Assembly: GCF_025024155.1 (NCBI RefSeq) | Contig: NW_026251852.1 | Span: 1-47,267 of the forward strand | From: Gamsiella multidivaricata | Lineage: Eukaryota > Mortierellomycota > Mortierellomycetes > Mortierellales > Mortierellaceae | DNA: 47,267 nt | Reading direction: 5' to 3' | In this document: positions 11,754 through 23,940 of the stretch, piece by piece | How the letters are laid out: every line of letters begins with the position of its first letter | Position numbering within the stretch: position 1 is the stretch's first letter | Made by a program: the position numbers and the translations under genes | Notes under the pieces: generated by a model | The model's database searches: none | Seen by the model: the letters and a program-made list of their open reading frames with translations, nothing else | What the model was told of the DNA's origin: nothing

Positions 11754-13335
11754 ATGTTCCGTGCTACACAATCCTTGAAGGTACAGGCCAGTCGGGGGGA
11801 TCTATTCCGGAGCTGCAACAGGAACAGGAGCCATGCCGGGAAACTTGGTGCTGATCTACTTTTCGCGACGCTCAATTACGAGATCACCAACAACTGGGAC
11901 ACTCTGGAGCTGAAGTGAGCTCGACTTTGCGCATAGCAAGGCTACTAGAACCAACTCATACCTTAACATATTACCGGGACGACATATACATCCAGGAACT
12001 GCCATTAAGCGCGCGCCTCATATCGACTAAAAATGAACTGTGTCAGGAGTGGTACCTGATCAATGCCATTAACAAGTAAATCCTTTCTCGTGTTCAATTG
12101 CCTCGCAGACAAAGTCCTTGGTCGTCCTCGGCGCCAGCGTCGGACTCATGGCCAGCACTAGCGGTGCTGTTGCTTTCATGGAGGGCAAGGAGCGCAAGCA
12201 GAAGGTAAGCAGAGGCGTGGAATGTCCTTTACCCTTGAATCTCCAGTACCTTCTTGATCGACTCAATTGCTCAGGAACGATCTGTGTCTGTTGGAACATT
12301 CTTAATATACAATGCGGGCATTAACGTTCTTCTTCTTCTTTTACCTTTGTCAACTCAGCTCCCTATTTACGACGAGCCTGAGCCTGAGATGGTGGTTAAG
12401 GAGGAACCCACGCGCTTGGATGAGGTCCTTCGCGCAGCACGCAAGGAGACGGATCGTCAGATTTTAGGCATGAAGTACCATCTCCAGATGGCCACCAACA
12501 AGGTTGTCGATCTCGAGAAGGAGGCTGAGGGTAAGTGTTCTGGTTCTTGTCTCGACAGTTTAGCGGAATGCACTGCACCGGTAGATTCTCCATTACGAGC
12601 TATTGCGTCATGTCAATTTTAACATTCCTCATGTATTATTATTACTTTATCCTCTTCAATCTAGGCAACATCAAGTCGGTTCTGGTCAAGGAGGAGGAAG
12701 TCATGCCTGCTGCGATCTATGTCGTTGTTGCCGGCTTTGCTGGATCGATCTTTGCCAGACGCCGTATGTGTCTAGTCATACAAAACTGTGTACGCATTGC
12801 ATCATGACAGGTACAAAGGAATTGATTTATTGAACATCCTGTATCTTCTTTGCGTTGCAATTGAATAGGCAATATTTTGCTCCGCTTCCTGTCCCCCGTC
12901 GCCTTCTCTGCCCTGGCCTTTGGATACTTCTTCCCCTCGTCGTCGAACCGTTTGATCGCACGCGCGAACCAGTCTGATCTTTCGAAATATATCCCTCAGG
13001 ATCTTCAAAAGCAACTGCGCGAATTGACTGGACAGGTCAGCAGCACCGGTAACCAAGTTGTGGAGGAAGTGAAGCAGACTGCCAAGGACGCAAAGAAGAC
13101 TGTGGAGAAGAATGAGGAGTCGGTGCAGGAAAGGGTGCAGGAGAAGATCCAGGAGACTGTTGCGGCAGCGAAGGACACTGCTGAGGATGTGAAGGAGAAG
13201 GTTGCGGAGCTGAAGAAGGCATTGATTGAGGAGACCGAGAAGGGCAAGAACAAGGTGGAGGAGCTTGTGGAGAAGTCGGACATGGAGGCTAGGCAGGCCA
13301 AGATCCGCGCGGAGGATTCGCTTAAGCGCGTCTAA
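11754..13335 (+). CDS. MICOS complex subunit MIC26/MIC27 (apolipoprotein O-like)
   Basis: Five exons: 11754-11780, 12109-12204, 12359-12530, 12665-12763 and 12869-13335; 286 residues. In this family the proteins sit in the mitochondrial inner membrane and shape crista junctions. A short basic start (MFRATQSLK) and a first hydrophobic stretch (LVVLGASVGLMASTSGAVAF) are followed by the conserved block LPIYDEPEPEMVVKEEP. Two more hydrophobic segments follow, around residues 113-152 (AIYVVVAGFAGSIFA and LSPVAFSALAFGYFF). The C-terminal half is a long Lys/Glu-rich amphipathic helix (KDTAEDVKEKVAELKKAL), as expected for apolipoprotein-like proteins. Exon 1 is the least certain part, because its donor (GTACAG) is weak and intron 1 is long (328 bp). 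The other junctions keep phase. Confidence 0.85.
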
Positions 13336-13919
13336 AGTGGTGGTCCAGACCGCAGGAGCTAATAATGTCGAACCGTATCAATCTAGCACGCATTGCATGG
13401 GAATATAAATGGATATAAAATATGTAAATGAATATAAATAGTAAAAAAAAAAAAATTAGTCCAATGGGACCCTGAAACATGGCTCCTCCCACTCTTTCCC
13501 CGCTTGTTTTCAATGTGTGCAAACTCAATTTGAGGCAACCAATCAGCACGCGTCAAGAGCATGTTTTTTGCAGGGGCCAGTTGCAGTAGACTAGCCGGAC
13601 AGCCGTGTGCTCAACGCCTTAAGGAAGAAAAGGAAAGAGGAGGAAAGGGACTTCACTGGATGTCGCCTTCATCCGCTGTAGACAACCCAACCGGGCGGCT
13701 GGACTATCAGCCGATATACCCTTCTTCTTTCTTTTTTTTTTTCCTTCTCCATTCGTGATCACTTTTACGCCATCCGCCTTTTCTCCATCCCCTCCATCCC
13801 TTCTAACACATCTTTCTTTTTTTTCTTTTTTTTTTTCTTTCTTTTTTTTTTTCATCTGTTTATTTTTGTATCCGCTCTGTCGGGTCAGAGGTCCTTTCGT
13901 GCGAGACCAGTGTCATGTC
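13336..13919. other. Upstream region and T-rich leader of transcription factor
   Basis: Holds an A run (13443-13455), purine-rich DNA and then repeated T-rich runs (13731-13742 and 13811-13852). I searched all three forward frames for a CxxCx6C zinc cluster that might belong to the next gene and saw none. Confidence 0.5.
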
Positions 13920-16900
13920 ATGAATCCTATCCCTCGGAACCTCCGTCACCTCGAGGCCCTGTTTGACCACTACAACGTCGATGAAAAGGGCCGCTTCCTC
14001 GGAGAGTCCTCGTCCTTCTACCTCTGCTGCAGCCCCGTCCTGCCCATCCTACCCCCTACTTCTCCTAAAGTATCAGCGAACAGCCATGGAACATCGTTTG
14101 CAGCGCCTGGACACTCGACATCATCCTCGATCACAGGAACGGCTTCTTCATTGTCGATAGGACCCCAAGGCCAGGTCAATGCAACTGTCCCAGACCCTCT
14201 GCCATCATCTGCCAACGAGCCCACCCTCACTGCCGACCCCCTATCCTATACCGGGCGCATTGGACCCTCGGTTGCTTCCCTCACAGTCAACAACCAAATT
14301 CAGGACTCCTCTTCGCCATGTACACGTTTCCGTGGATCGGGACTTGGCCTAGGCGTCTCAGTCGTGGATGCAGTCGTCAGCCCATCTGTGGATACAGCTA
14401 CAGGCAACACCCCGGCGTACCGCGATCCCGAGTTCCCGGTGGTGTCACAATCTGCAGCAGTCTTGTCTCAGTTCCCCTCACAGCAACTGGCCCGGGAACT
14501 GATCGTGCTTTATTTCTCCAAGGTCAATCGATTCATGCCAATTGTCCCGACTCTGTTCCTAGACGAGTATGACGCAGGGGTGCAGCAATCGCCGTTCCTG
14601 TTACTGTCAATCTTTGCGATCGCGTCCAAGTACTCTTCGGATCCAAGGTGCCGATCGGACCCAATGCGCGCTCAAACTGCTGGAGAGAACTACTGCAAGA
14701 CAGCCTGTCGATTCGTGGACGAGTTTCTGGATTGTCCTCGACTCTCGACTGTTCAGGGGTTGTTTTTGCTGGGGAAACATCTAGTAGAATCCAGGGATCA
14801 GGGCGTGTTGACGAAGAGCTACATGTATTTTGGAATGGCGGTCCGGATGGCTGTGGACATGGGCCTGAACAGGAATTGTTCTGGATGGGGATTGAATCCG
14901 ATACAGGTCGAATACAGGAATAGGACATGGTGGTATCTCTATGTATACGATCGGGTCCAGGGATCCAGCTACGGAAGACCTTACCTGATTCAGGACCAGG
15001 ACTGTGGGGCTGAGAAACCGAAACCGGATCCATTGGCTCGTAACCCAGCACAGGATCAGGAGGATGTGGAGCATATGGTGAACTTGATCCATTTATCAGC
15101 ATTGCTCGGTCGGGTGATGAACAACCTGTATCCAACAAACATCTCGGGCAGCAATTTCCACTGTAGTTCACGTAGTGTATATGGACATGCAGGTGGAAGA
15201 GCACTCGTTGCGGGAATGCTTTCGAATGAGCTGCCTACGTCTACGCCGGTATCCAGGAAGAGATCCAAGAGGTCTAGCCGCTCAAAGTCCAAATCGGGAG
15301 AACAGGAAGGCGGAGTAAGCGAGGCTGGGGGAGTAGGATCGGCATCCAACGGTCAATCGGGGCAAGACACTACCACCAACGCTGGCCGAACAGCAATGGG
15401 TGGCACCCAATCACACCAGGATATGTTGACGAGACAACATGTTGCAAACCAGAAACAGGATGTGCTGGTAGCGGAACTGGACAAGGATCTAACAGAATGG
15501 GTGCAGGCACTCCCACCACATCTTCAGTGGAATAATCTTCAGACCCATCCAAACGTCTACGGAGGTAATCAATTGACGGGCACAACGTGCCATTGAGGCT
15601 TGGAATCATAATCCACCATTGTTCACGCTCATTGACACCCGTTCCATCTTGCTGATACGACAGACATTATGCATGGAATCTACTATGTTGTTCTTATTCT
15701 TCTTCATCGACCGAGTGTGCGCGTTGGAGAACTGATGCCGACGACTCCCATGTCACGACAGAATAAGTGTCTCTCCGAATCAGAAGCTCCCATGACGACG
15801 GAAGGATGTCATTCGATGTCAGTGTGTTCGCAGGCTGCTCGCAGGATCACGAAGCTGGCAGAACGCTGTCAGAACCTGACACATCTGGAGCGCTTCGGAG
15901 CAGGGGCTTACATTCTGCTGCATGCAGCAAGGGTGCATCTAATGGTGGCCGCCATCCCAGCGCCAGCCCGAGAAACGGGAGTTGGGTCTGGCGGATGTGG
16001 TCCAAGTGCCAAGTTCATTGAGGCGATTCAGAGAAAAGAGCAGGCAGTAGATCAATTCCATAGGTCGTTGGGGTCGCTCCGCAAATTTTCGATCTATCAC
16101 TGGACGGTCGATGGTATCAGTTCGAGTATCCGGTCCCTCGAAAGGACGCTCGCAGCCATTCTGCAGGAGCAGGAAATGGATCGGGAACAGGAGATGGAGC
16201 GGCAGCGACAGAAGTTGGCGGAATACGATGCAGAATTCTTTGATCATGGTAACAGTATGGCCAGCACGAATATGGATATGAGTGGCGCAAAGGAAAGCGG
16301 GGTCATTCTAGATGAGGGGACCGCCAGTGGAAACAAATCAGAGCAGGAGTCGTTGCACGAGCGGACCTATTATGAGTCAATGCGGTTCCTGGAAATGAGA
16401 TTGTTGTACCAGGAGAGGCATCGTTATTCGAAGGACAACCATCTGGAGGAGCACCTTCAGCACCAGGATATTCAGCCGCTGCTGCATCCGGGCATGGGGC
16501 TTGTGCCGAGGAGAGGTTTGCTCGATGCTGCTTCCCCTGCTATGTCGTATCACAGTGTGATGCACAATAATATCTCGGACCTATTTGACAAGAATGGTGA
16601 GTGGGGATCAGGGATTTTCGATGAACTTGATATGTAATGAGTCTCTGACACGGTTGCACCGGAAATGGTTTTATAGGACCATCAGCAGCACGAACAGACG
16701 GGTCTACCGGTGCCTCCAACGTGCCTGGACTGGTCATCAGGACATACAAACCTAACACCACTGGAAAACCAAAACGGAGGGGCGCGTCTAATGCAGCTTC
16801 AGGATCCACCGGCTCGACTTTGAATCGAAGCAAAACGACAGCAAATCAGCCTAGAAGCTCGGACGGGATCTCCAGGTCCACCATCACAGCTCTAGATGAC

Positions 16901-18793
16901 TCAATACCGCAGGACATTGTCGATGTCGCCGTTGAGACAGTCGCTTCCAGCTTAGACAGTTCCACGTACAACAGTGATGGAATAACATACAACACTGCGT
17001 CTGCACCAAATCTCAGCGCGTACGGTCCATTGAGTGCTATGGTAACACCAACTCCATCTATGGCGCATATCGGGAACCTTGGCAACGATACGTCTATGAC
17101 TCCTTCTGGATCGCCTAGAGCCATACCCGTTACCTGGCCATCTACCGTATCCGGTCCACAAATTCAACAGCAGCAACAACAGCAGCGACATTCTCAACAG
17201 GACAACATTGGCTCTGGCATGGGACCTGTGGACTCGATTATGTCTCATACTGCGGCAGTTAAGCAGTCATCCGGAGTCGTTATATCTGGCAATGGCATGG
17301 CGGAACAGGGCGCGGAGAAAGGAGCTGGTATGCAGGGAGTAAGTCTGGGACAGAGACAGCTCATGTACATGAGTGAGCAGTTATTCCTTCAGCAGCATCA
17401 ACAGCATCAACAGCAACAACTACAGTATCAACAGCAGCAACAGCAGCAACAGCATCAGAGCCTTCAGGTTCAGCTCCAGTCGCAGCCGCATCAGTACCAG
17501 CAGCAACAGCAACCGCAGGCGCAGGCGCAGGCGCAGACTTCGCGAGGATCGCAACAACATGAACAGATCCATGCACAGCGATCGATTCAATCAATGCAGC
17601 CCACTCGCTTGCAGCGTCCAGGTCCGATGGATGTTCAACAACAGCGACAGCCAATTCCTCAACAGTACGCTCAACAGCAACAGCAACAGCAACAATCCAG
17701 CAATGCGCGCAACAATGCGTATACCATTTCAGCACCAATGAGTCGCCAGGGTGAGGGCCGACAGGGTGATATAGACATGTTGGCTGTGCTTACGAACGAG
17801 AGGGGTCCAACGATGCATCAGCACTCTACCTTGGGGAATACGCAGTCCCCGTCGACGCAGCCTATGGAGCGACATTTACAGGAGCAGCAACAACAACAGC
17901 AACAGCAATCTCAGAATATACCCTTTGCACGTTCAGATTTGGGTTTGAGTACGGGTACAGGTACGGGCGCAAGTCTTCAGCTGCAGCTGAAAGAGCAACA
18001 ACAGCAGGAGAAACAGCAGATGCAAAGGCAGTGGCAGCATAATCTGCTGACGCAGCAGCGACAGCGTCAAACACAGTTGCTCCAACAGCAATCACAGCAA
18101 TCTCAAGCACAGCAACAGCAGCGGTTTCAGCGGGGACAGCAGGAAAATGTGATTGCACAGCATATAAATCAGTCGACATACCCGCAACAGCAACAACAGC
18201 AGCAGCGGCCGCAGAATGTCCAGCAGCAGGCGTTCATGACGATTCAGGATAATAGACAGATTATTCGTGTACAGGGTGGAAGCGGCGCTGGTGTTGCGCA
18301 AGAGACACCTCCTGGGCAATCGATGGTGCAATATGAGCAAATGCAGATGCAGCACGCATCTCAACAACAGCAACAGCAGCAGAAGTTACAACAGCATCAG
18401 GTTCTGGCTTACCATGGTTCTACGCACACTATGAACCTGAGATCCCCGAATGGATCGCAAATGTCAATGTCGTCTTCTCCTATGGCGTCGGCATCAGGGT
18501 CTTCGGTGTCGAATTTGGCGACACCTCCAACAACGTATTCGAGTGCGATTATGTCCGACATTGTGGGCGTGACCGGGACAGGATCTCGGGAACTAGGACT
18601 AGGACTAGGACTAGGAACAGGAACAGGACCAGGAAGAGGAAGAGGAGGAGGAGGACCGGTGATGCAATTGACAGGCGGAATGGGTACAGGTACGGGTAAG
18701 AGCGCGAGTATGGATACGACAGGGCTGAATGGTAGGTCGGATGCTGGTGGGAGTGATGCTGGAGGAAGTATGTATTGGGAGCAATTTAGATGA
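13920..18793 (+). CDS. Fungal-specific transcription factor with poly-Gln tail, no visible zinc cluster
   Basis: Three exons: 13920-15564, 15664-16596 and 16677-18793; 1564 residues. Residues about 180-380 match the fungal transcription factor middle domain (LARELIVLYFSKVNRFMPIV, FLLLSIFAIASKYSSD, YFGMAVRMAVDMGLNRN, YRNRTWWYLYVYDRVQG). The fold continues across intron 1 (MHGIYYVVLILLHRPSV). The third exon is dominated by Gln runs (CAG/CAA) and ends in Gly-rich repeats (LGLGLGTGTG). Proteins with this domain normally start with a Zn(II)2Cys6 cluster, but none is seen here or in the 580 bases upstream. It may need a partner to bind DNA, or an upstream exon may lie elsewhere. The ATG at 13920 is preferred because the frame above it is T-rich leader. 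Its substrate or pathway cannot be told. Confidence 0.85.
17166..18400 (+). repeat. CAG/CAA-rich poly-Gln coding repeats
   Basis: At least eight clusters of CAG/CAA codons within the third exon of the transcription factor encode runs of 5-9 Gln, separated by less repetitive sequence. The mix of CAG and CAA suggests old, partly stabilised repeats. Such tracts are common in activation domains and can vary in length between strains. Confidence 0.8.
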
Positions 18794-19627
18794 TGATGGA
18801 AGGAAGGAGGCCTTCAGGAGCGCTAGAGTATTTCACTGTACTTTTATCGCAGACATTGTATCTGTATGACTATGTTAGTAACGGAAAAAAAAAAAGAATG
18901 AAAGGAAATATGGAGCTCATGAACAAAACGATTAACATGCGAGTGTTCATGGTGATACCCAGTCATGGGGGCATTAAGGCGCGTGTACGTGTTCATGTAC
19001 GGATACGCGTTGTTGAGATGCGCACGGTTCGCCATCCAATTGATTCATGCTCTGAGTGTGGGGTATCGCGTGACAGCTGACTGGGTGCTCTTATGAACTG
19101 TCGAATGAGAGCAATTGTCATGGTCTTCGCCCAGTCGCGACTACTTTTTTTTTTTTTTTTTTCATCCTCCACTCATGTTCATATGTCATATGTCATTTCC
19201 AGTAATGAAGACAAGCTGGCCGTCAAAATGCCATGGCATGGGAATGCGCAGACAGACAGACAGACAGTAGCAGTGAGGTGTAAACACTGAGGGCCATTAG
19301 CAGACAGCCTACCGAAGAGTTGATAAAGAGTGTCTGTGCGTGTCGTGAGTGGGACGGGAGTGGTGTGCTCGAGATTATTTTTCCCACACAACTCGCAAGC
19401 TGGCTCCATTCGTCAATGAAATTCTTCTTCGCGCATACCCTCCCGTGCTTCTTTTTTTTTTTTTTTCCCTCACTCTTGACAGCCTTTGCTCATTCCAACC
19501 GCCCATTCCTCCATTTCTCCATTCCTCACCCCCCGACTCGACTCGACTGAACAGGTCCCTTTTTCGCGACAAAGCACACATACTACACACTATCATCATA
19601 ACGGCTCACTTTTTTTTTCTCACCATT
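18794..19627. other. Gap between transcription factor and F-box gene
   Basis: Contains a T run (19145-19162), short CAGACAGACAGA repeats near 19249-19267 and a CT-rich leader just before the ATG at 19628. The frame of the F-box gene is open upstream to about 19349, but that part is T-rich and not protein-like, so I treat it as leader. Confidence 0.5.
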
Positions 19628-21799
19628 ATGTCGACCGCCCCAGCTCCCTCGTTTCACCTCCATGCACTGGACCTGCCCGAGATCCTGGCCCACATCGGTA
19701 GCTTTCTCTCCCAACGCGACGCCCTCACATGCGTCCTCGTCTCCCGAGCCTGGCTCCACGCCTTCCAACCGGTGTTGTGGGGCCACATCGAGACCGCGAA
19801 CGATATCTCACCCGAGGATATGGAACGACATTCACATTTCATCCGAACGTTATCGTTGGCAGATTTGAGAGGGTTGGAGAGGGTGTTGAAGAGGTGTGAG
19901 AGGTTGGAGACCTTGATTCTCTGGCCGGATGCATTTGAAGATGAGGAGGATGAGGAGGATGAGGATGAAGATGAGGAGGAGGAAGAAAGTGAGGGAGAAG
20001 GAGGGGTGGGAGGGGACGGGGAGGAAGGGGAGGAAGGGTACTGGCAAGGACAGGATAATGATCTAGCCCCGACTGGGGCAACACTGGGAGGGGAGAAGGG
20101 CCGGAGGGATAGTGGTGTGGGCGACGAAACTATGGGACTTGTGAAGGAACAGCATTATCAGGGGACGCTGTTGAGTAACACAGAAGCAATCGAGCAACAG
20201 CAACAGCAACAGCAACGGTCGAGGAGACAGAGAGAAGAATTCCAGCAAGGCAAGTTCTTGGAGGGAACCCACAGCCAATTGACGAATCTCTTGCTCCGGA
20301 ACCGAAACCTGACGCGCATTGAGGTCTATGTCGAACGCAAGTCTCCCGGTGGATCCTTCTGGCGCGCCTTGGCCGCTGCGCCCACACTCTCGGGCACAGC
20401 GCGATGTCCCTGTCCACGCCTATCGTCCTTTCAATCCCTCGTGAATTTACAAGTCTACAAGCACATCAAACCTTTCCTTCAGATGTGTACGCGTCTGGAA
20501 TCTCTGGACCTGGAACGGTGTTCGTTACGACAGCTCCCCGCAGAGTATTATACCTCGCTTCGGTTCCCTCGGATGGAGGAATTGAGGTTTGGGAGGATCC
20601 GGGATACGAGCTTGCAGAGCCAGGTGTTGCTGATGCGGCAGTGTCCAGAATTGAGGACTTTGGATTGGAGAGTGCCGAGGTTGGGGTTCCCGGTGGAGGA
20701 GCTTTGTGAGGCGATGAGGGACGGCTGTTGGCCGAGACTGCACAGTTTGGTGTTGCCAGAGTCGAGGTTGACGGATCAGGAATTGAGAAGGATCCTGTGG
20801 AGTACGACGAATGTCACTGAGAGTGCGAATGCTAGTATGGGTACGAAGGAGAATGGGCGACAGTATCATCATCTTTATCGACAACAACAGCAACAGCAGC
20901 AGCAGCAGCAGCAAGAGAGGGGTACGAATGGGTCGGTATTGGGTGGTTTGATGCGATTTGAAGCTCGAAGGAGTGATTTTGCAGGCGAAGCGTTTATGGC
21001 GTTGAAGGAGCGGGGACATTTCCGGACACTGCGGTTCTTGGATTTATATCAGTGTCCTGGGCTGGATAGTCAGATGACGATTGAAATTCTAAAGGAGTGT
21101 CCATTGTTAGAAAGCTTTGATGGGAACCAGCTCCTGGCTAGGGATATATTGCTATCGAGTGGGCAAAGGCGTCAGCGGTGGAACCGAGATGAACGGGACG
21201 AGGAGAGGGGGGACAAGGAAGATGGAGGATGGGTGTGTACGGGAATGAAGTATTTAGACCTGCATATTACTGGGTTCGCGAATGGGATGGAAGATGTGAG
21301 GACGCATTGGCAGGTGTTTGAACAGCTCGCGAAACTGGACAAGCTAGTTTATCTGTCCATTGGAGGGAAGTGCAGCGCCAACACCAGCATTAGCAATGAT
21401 AATCCAAGGAATGCAACGGCAGAAAATGTGGGCGATGGCGCTGTAATGTCGTCCATGTCTTCGTCCTCGACACCCCCACCCTCAATATCATCCATAGGCC
21501 CTCAGACTACGGCTGTGGCTACAGGAGCCAGTGGTGGACTCGATATTCGGTTGCGGTCAGGATTAGGTCAGCTTTCGACACTGAAGCGATTACGGATGCT
21601 AAGGTTCACGGGGGTGGAGCAGCAGATGGAGGTCGAGGATGTAGAATGGATGCTCGAGAACCTGCCGGAGCTGAAGGTCGTCCAAGGAAGGCTACATACG
21701 GATCCGGCGAAGCAGCAGGTGTTGGAGAAGGTGTTGGAGCGAGGCAGGGTATCGGCCTGGAGCATGTATAATAACGTACAGCAGGCCCAGCAGAAGTAG
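19628..21799 (+). CDS. F-box/leucine-rich repeat protein with acidic and poly-Gln insertions
   Basis: This is one exon of 723 residues from the ATG at 19628 (CACCATTATGTCG). An F-box fold occupies about residues 8-60 (LDLPEILAHIGSFLSQRDAL, then VSRAWLHAFQPVLWGHIE), as in substrate receptors of SCF ubiquitin ligases. A strongly acidic Glu/Asp stretch follows (about 101-145), then a Gln run. Leucine-rich repeats come next (LESLDLERCSLRQLP, LRTLDWRVPRLGFP, FRTLRFLDLYQCPGLD, LKRLRMLRFTGVEQQ), with a second Gln run between them. The leucine-rich half should bind the target protein. It has the same overall plan as the broken copies at 920-2280 and 38649-40004, but its sequence is clearly different. 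No frameshift or stop is seen. Confidence 0.85.
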   Translation: MSTAPAPSFHLHALDLPEILAHIGSFLSQRDALTCVLVSRAWLHAFQPVLWGHIETANDISPEDMERHSHFIRTLSLADLRGLERVLKRCERLETLILWPDAFEDEEDEEDEDEDEEEEESEGEGGVGGDGEEGEEGYWQGQDNDLAPTGATLGGEKGRRDSGVGDETMGLVKEQHYQGTLLSNTEAIEQQQQQQQRSRRQREEFQQGKFLEGTHSQLTNLLLRNRNLTRIEVYVERKSPGGSFWRALAAAPTLSGTARCPCPRLSSFQSLVNLQVYKHIKPFLQMCTRLESLDLERCSLRQLPAEYYTSLRFPRMEELRFGRIRDTSLQSQVLLMRQCPELRTLDWRVPRLGFPVEELCEAMRDGCWPRLHSLVLPESRLTDQELRRILWSTTNVTESANASMGTKENGRQYHHLYRQQQQQQQQQQQERGTNGSVLGGLMRFEARRSDFAGEAFMALKERGHFRTLRFLDLYQCPGLDSQMTIEILKECPLLESFDGNQLLARDILLSSGQRRQRWNRDERDEERGDKEDGGWVCTGMKYLDLHITGFANGMEDVRTHWQVFEQLAKLDKLVYLSIGGKCSANTSISNDNPRNATAENVGDGAVMSSMSSSSTPPPSISSIGPQTTAVATGASGGLDIRLRSGLGQLSTLKRLRMLRFTGVEQQMEVEDVEWMLENLPELKVVQGRLHTDPAKQQVLEKVLERGRVSAWSMYNNVQQAQQK

Positions 21800-23940
21800 T
21801 AAAAGCGTAGGCGGAGGTACTTATTGGTGCGGTGTTTTAAATCTATGGAAACTTTACACGTACTCCTGAATCTTAATAAATCAAGATAACTAGAAGCAAA
21901 GTGGAGCAGTTTCTTGGAAGAGACACCTCACGGAAAGCAGGTTAGAGAGATAGAGAGGGAGAGAGATAGAGAGAGAGAGAAATGACAATAAAGTGCAAGC
22001 CGAATACATAGTTGCATTTGTGAATGTGGGCAGGCATTGCATTTAAAGCAATTGGGGATCCTGTGGGATCGCTGACGAGGTATAATGACTCCCGTCAAAA
22101 ACACAAACAAAAATATGCTCCTGATAAACTACTGGTCTAGCAGATGGTAATACAGGTATGTGTGTTAGAACTTAGAAGACTTGGTGGATGTATGCGTTAG
22201 TTGACGTGTTGTTTGAGTCGTCTACATAGTAACATGCATTTTGCCAGAAGAAAATAAAACCACACACGCATTTTCTCCGCCTGATGGATTTCCCCACCCC
22301 CCTTTCCCCTCCGAATTAGGGCTGTATGTCACCTGTGAAACACAATAGGGTGATGTATCCGTGCAGGCCTGTTGTGCTCATGTCTGCTAGTTTATGCGGC
22401 AGTGAAGAATGTGTCTTTGATTGTTTTGTTTTGTTTTTTGCTCGATTTATTCGGAACCACTCCTTTGCCTAAAGTATGAGTCTATTTAAGAGAAAGATCT
22501 GTTGATCTATCGTATCGTATGTCGCGTTTTTTTTTTTTTTTTTTTTTTTTCTATTTATTGCGGAACTAACACAGCAGATATCAAAGATGGGAGTATTATG
22601 AACGATATTCTAAGGTGGAGAGGACATAGAGAAATAAAAGTGAAGGAGGGCTGTATAAGAAGCGGATTTGCTGCTCCCTCCTATTTACACCGAGCTATGT
22701 CCAAGAGAAGATCGACAGCGTAAGGTTCATGCAGCATTAAAATAGAGTTAATGGAGGGACACTCTGCAACTCCGGAAAAAAAAGGAGGCAATCCTTGCAG
22801 CATGACGATTTAGTTTACTGTATTAAATAGCCCGCACATCCAGAAAAAAAAAAAAAAAAAAAAAAAAAACGCTGCCAGGCGTGGACTTCAGAGGTTTGAA
22901 CTCAAATGGAGTCTGCATACAACCGAAGAGGGCGTGTTTGCGAAAGGATCCGCCATGGTTCGGTCCAACAGGGTCCTGGGATGATCCTTCTTCCTTCACT
23001 TGATCTGCTACCGATATGATTACGCACGAGTATGTCCAACTATCTCCTTTGTCTCTCCTTACTTTCCCCTTCTAGATCTGTATATTATCTATTTTTGATT
23101 GTAATGTGCTTGCTGATCAAGTCGGTATGCATAGGCATTGTTACTGTATGTTGTATGTTGTATGCTGTATGCTGTATGCTGTATGAGTAGCTTCCGTGGT
23201 ACCTTGGACAATACCGCTTTTTGGAACAGGGCAAGCAATTGTCTTTGGATAAATCGAGGGTGAGGAAAATAACTCTGGAAGCCCACACGCATTTTTTGTA
23301 GCGCCGTCTGTATGCCGCATGGCCATGTACAGTGATTCTTTTCATTCACACAGCAATAGAGCTGCAACATAATGCATACTATGCATGCTATGCATCCTTT
23401 TTTAGTCTATCCTTTCTTCTCTCGTTATAATACTGTTATGCATGTTGTCTGTTGGAAGAACATTCGTGATCTGGACCACATAACAACTTTTATAATCAAT
23501 ATTTTCTCCATCATCCCAAACAGGTGAACACTGGTTCCGTGGATCGCGTACTGGGATGACTTCGCCCTTCCCTGCTTTGTATTGGTCGCCACCAGGTTTC
23601 AGTTCAGTACCTGGCTGCTGCTGCTACTGCTGTTTGATCTGCTCATCCCATCCAATTCAGCCCATCCCCCTCTTTTTAGCCCCCTTCAGACACTTTCCCT
23701 CTACTTTTATTTTCTCCTTTTTTTTTTTTTTTAACTGCAATTAATTTTACTCTTTCGACTCTCTTCCTCTCTTCTCTCGCTTCCTTCTTTCTTCTCGCTC
23801 GACTAATTCTCACTCAGTGCCCTAAATCTATCTCTTCCTTCCTCTCCTTCACACACATACACACACATACACACACACACACACACCTACTCCATTCTCG
23901 CTTTCTCCTCGGATCCCTTTCCAAAGGACGAGATATAGCC
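21800..23940. other. 2.1-kb intergenic region with simple repeats
   Basis: A poly(A) signal (AATAAA, 21875-21880) closes the F-box gene. After it come a GA-rich microsatellite (21945-21980), a T run of 24 (22527-22550), an A run of 26 (22844-22869), a heptamer array (23145-23186) and a CA-rich microsatellite (23851-23886) just before the next start codon. No coding region or RNA gene was recognised. The CT-rich last 200 bases are probably the leader of the adaptor gene. Confidence 0.55.
23145..23186 (+). repeat. Tandem heptamer TGTATG(C/T/A), six copies
   Basis: Six back-to-back copies: TGTATGT twice, TGTATGC three times and TGTATGA once. This is a minisatellite in intergenic DNA with no coding role visible. 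Confidence 0.85.

Noticed and set aside
14533..15204. 223-codon minus-strand frame
   Set aside because: It is the shadow of the conserved transcription-factor domain on the plus strand.
17361..17738. Minus-strand open frame rich in Ala/Val opposite the poly-Gln tract
   Set aside because: It is the antisense reading of CAG/CAA repeats within a clear plus-strand exon.
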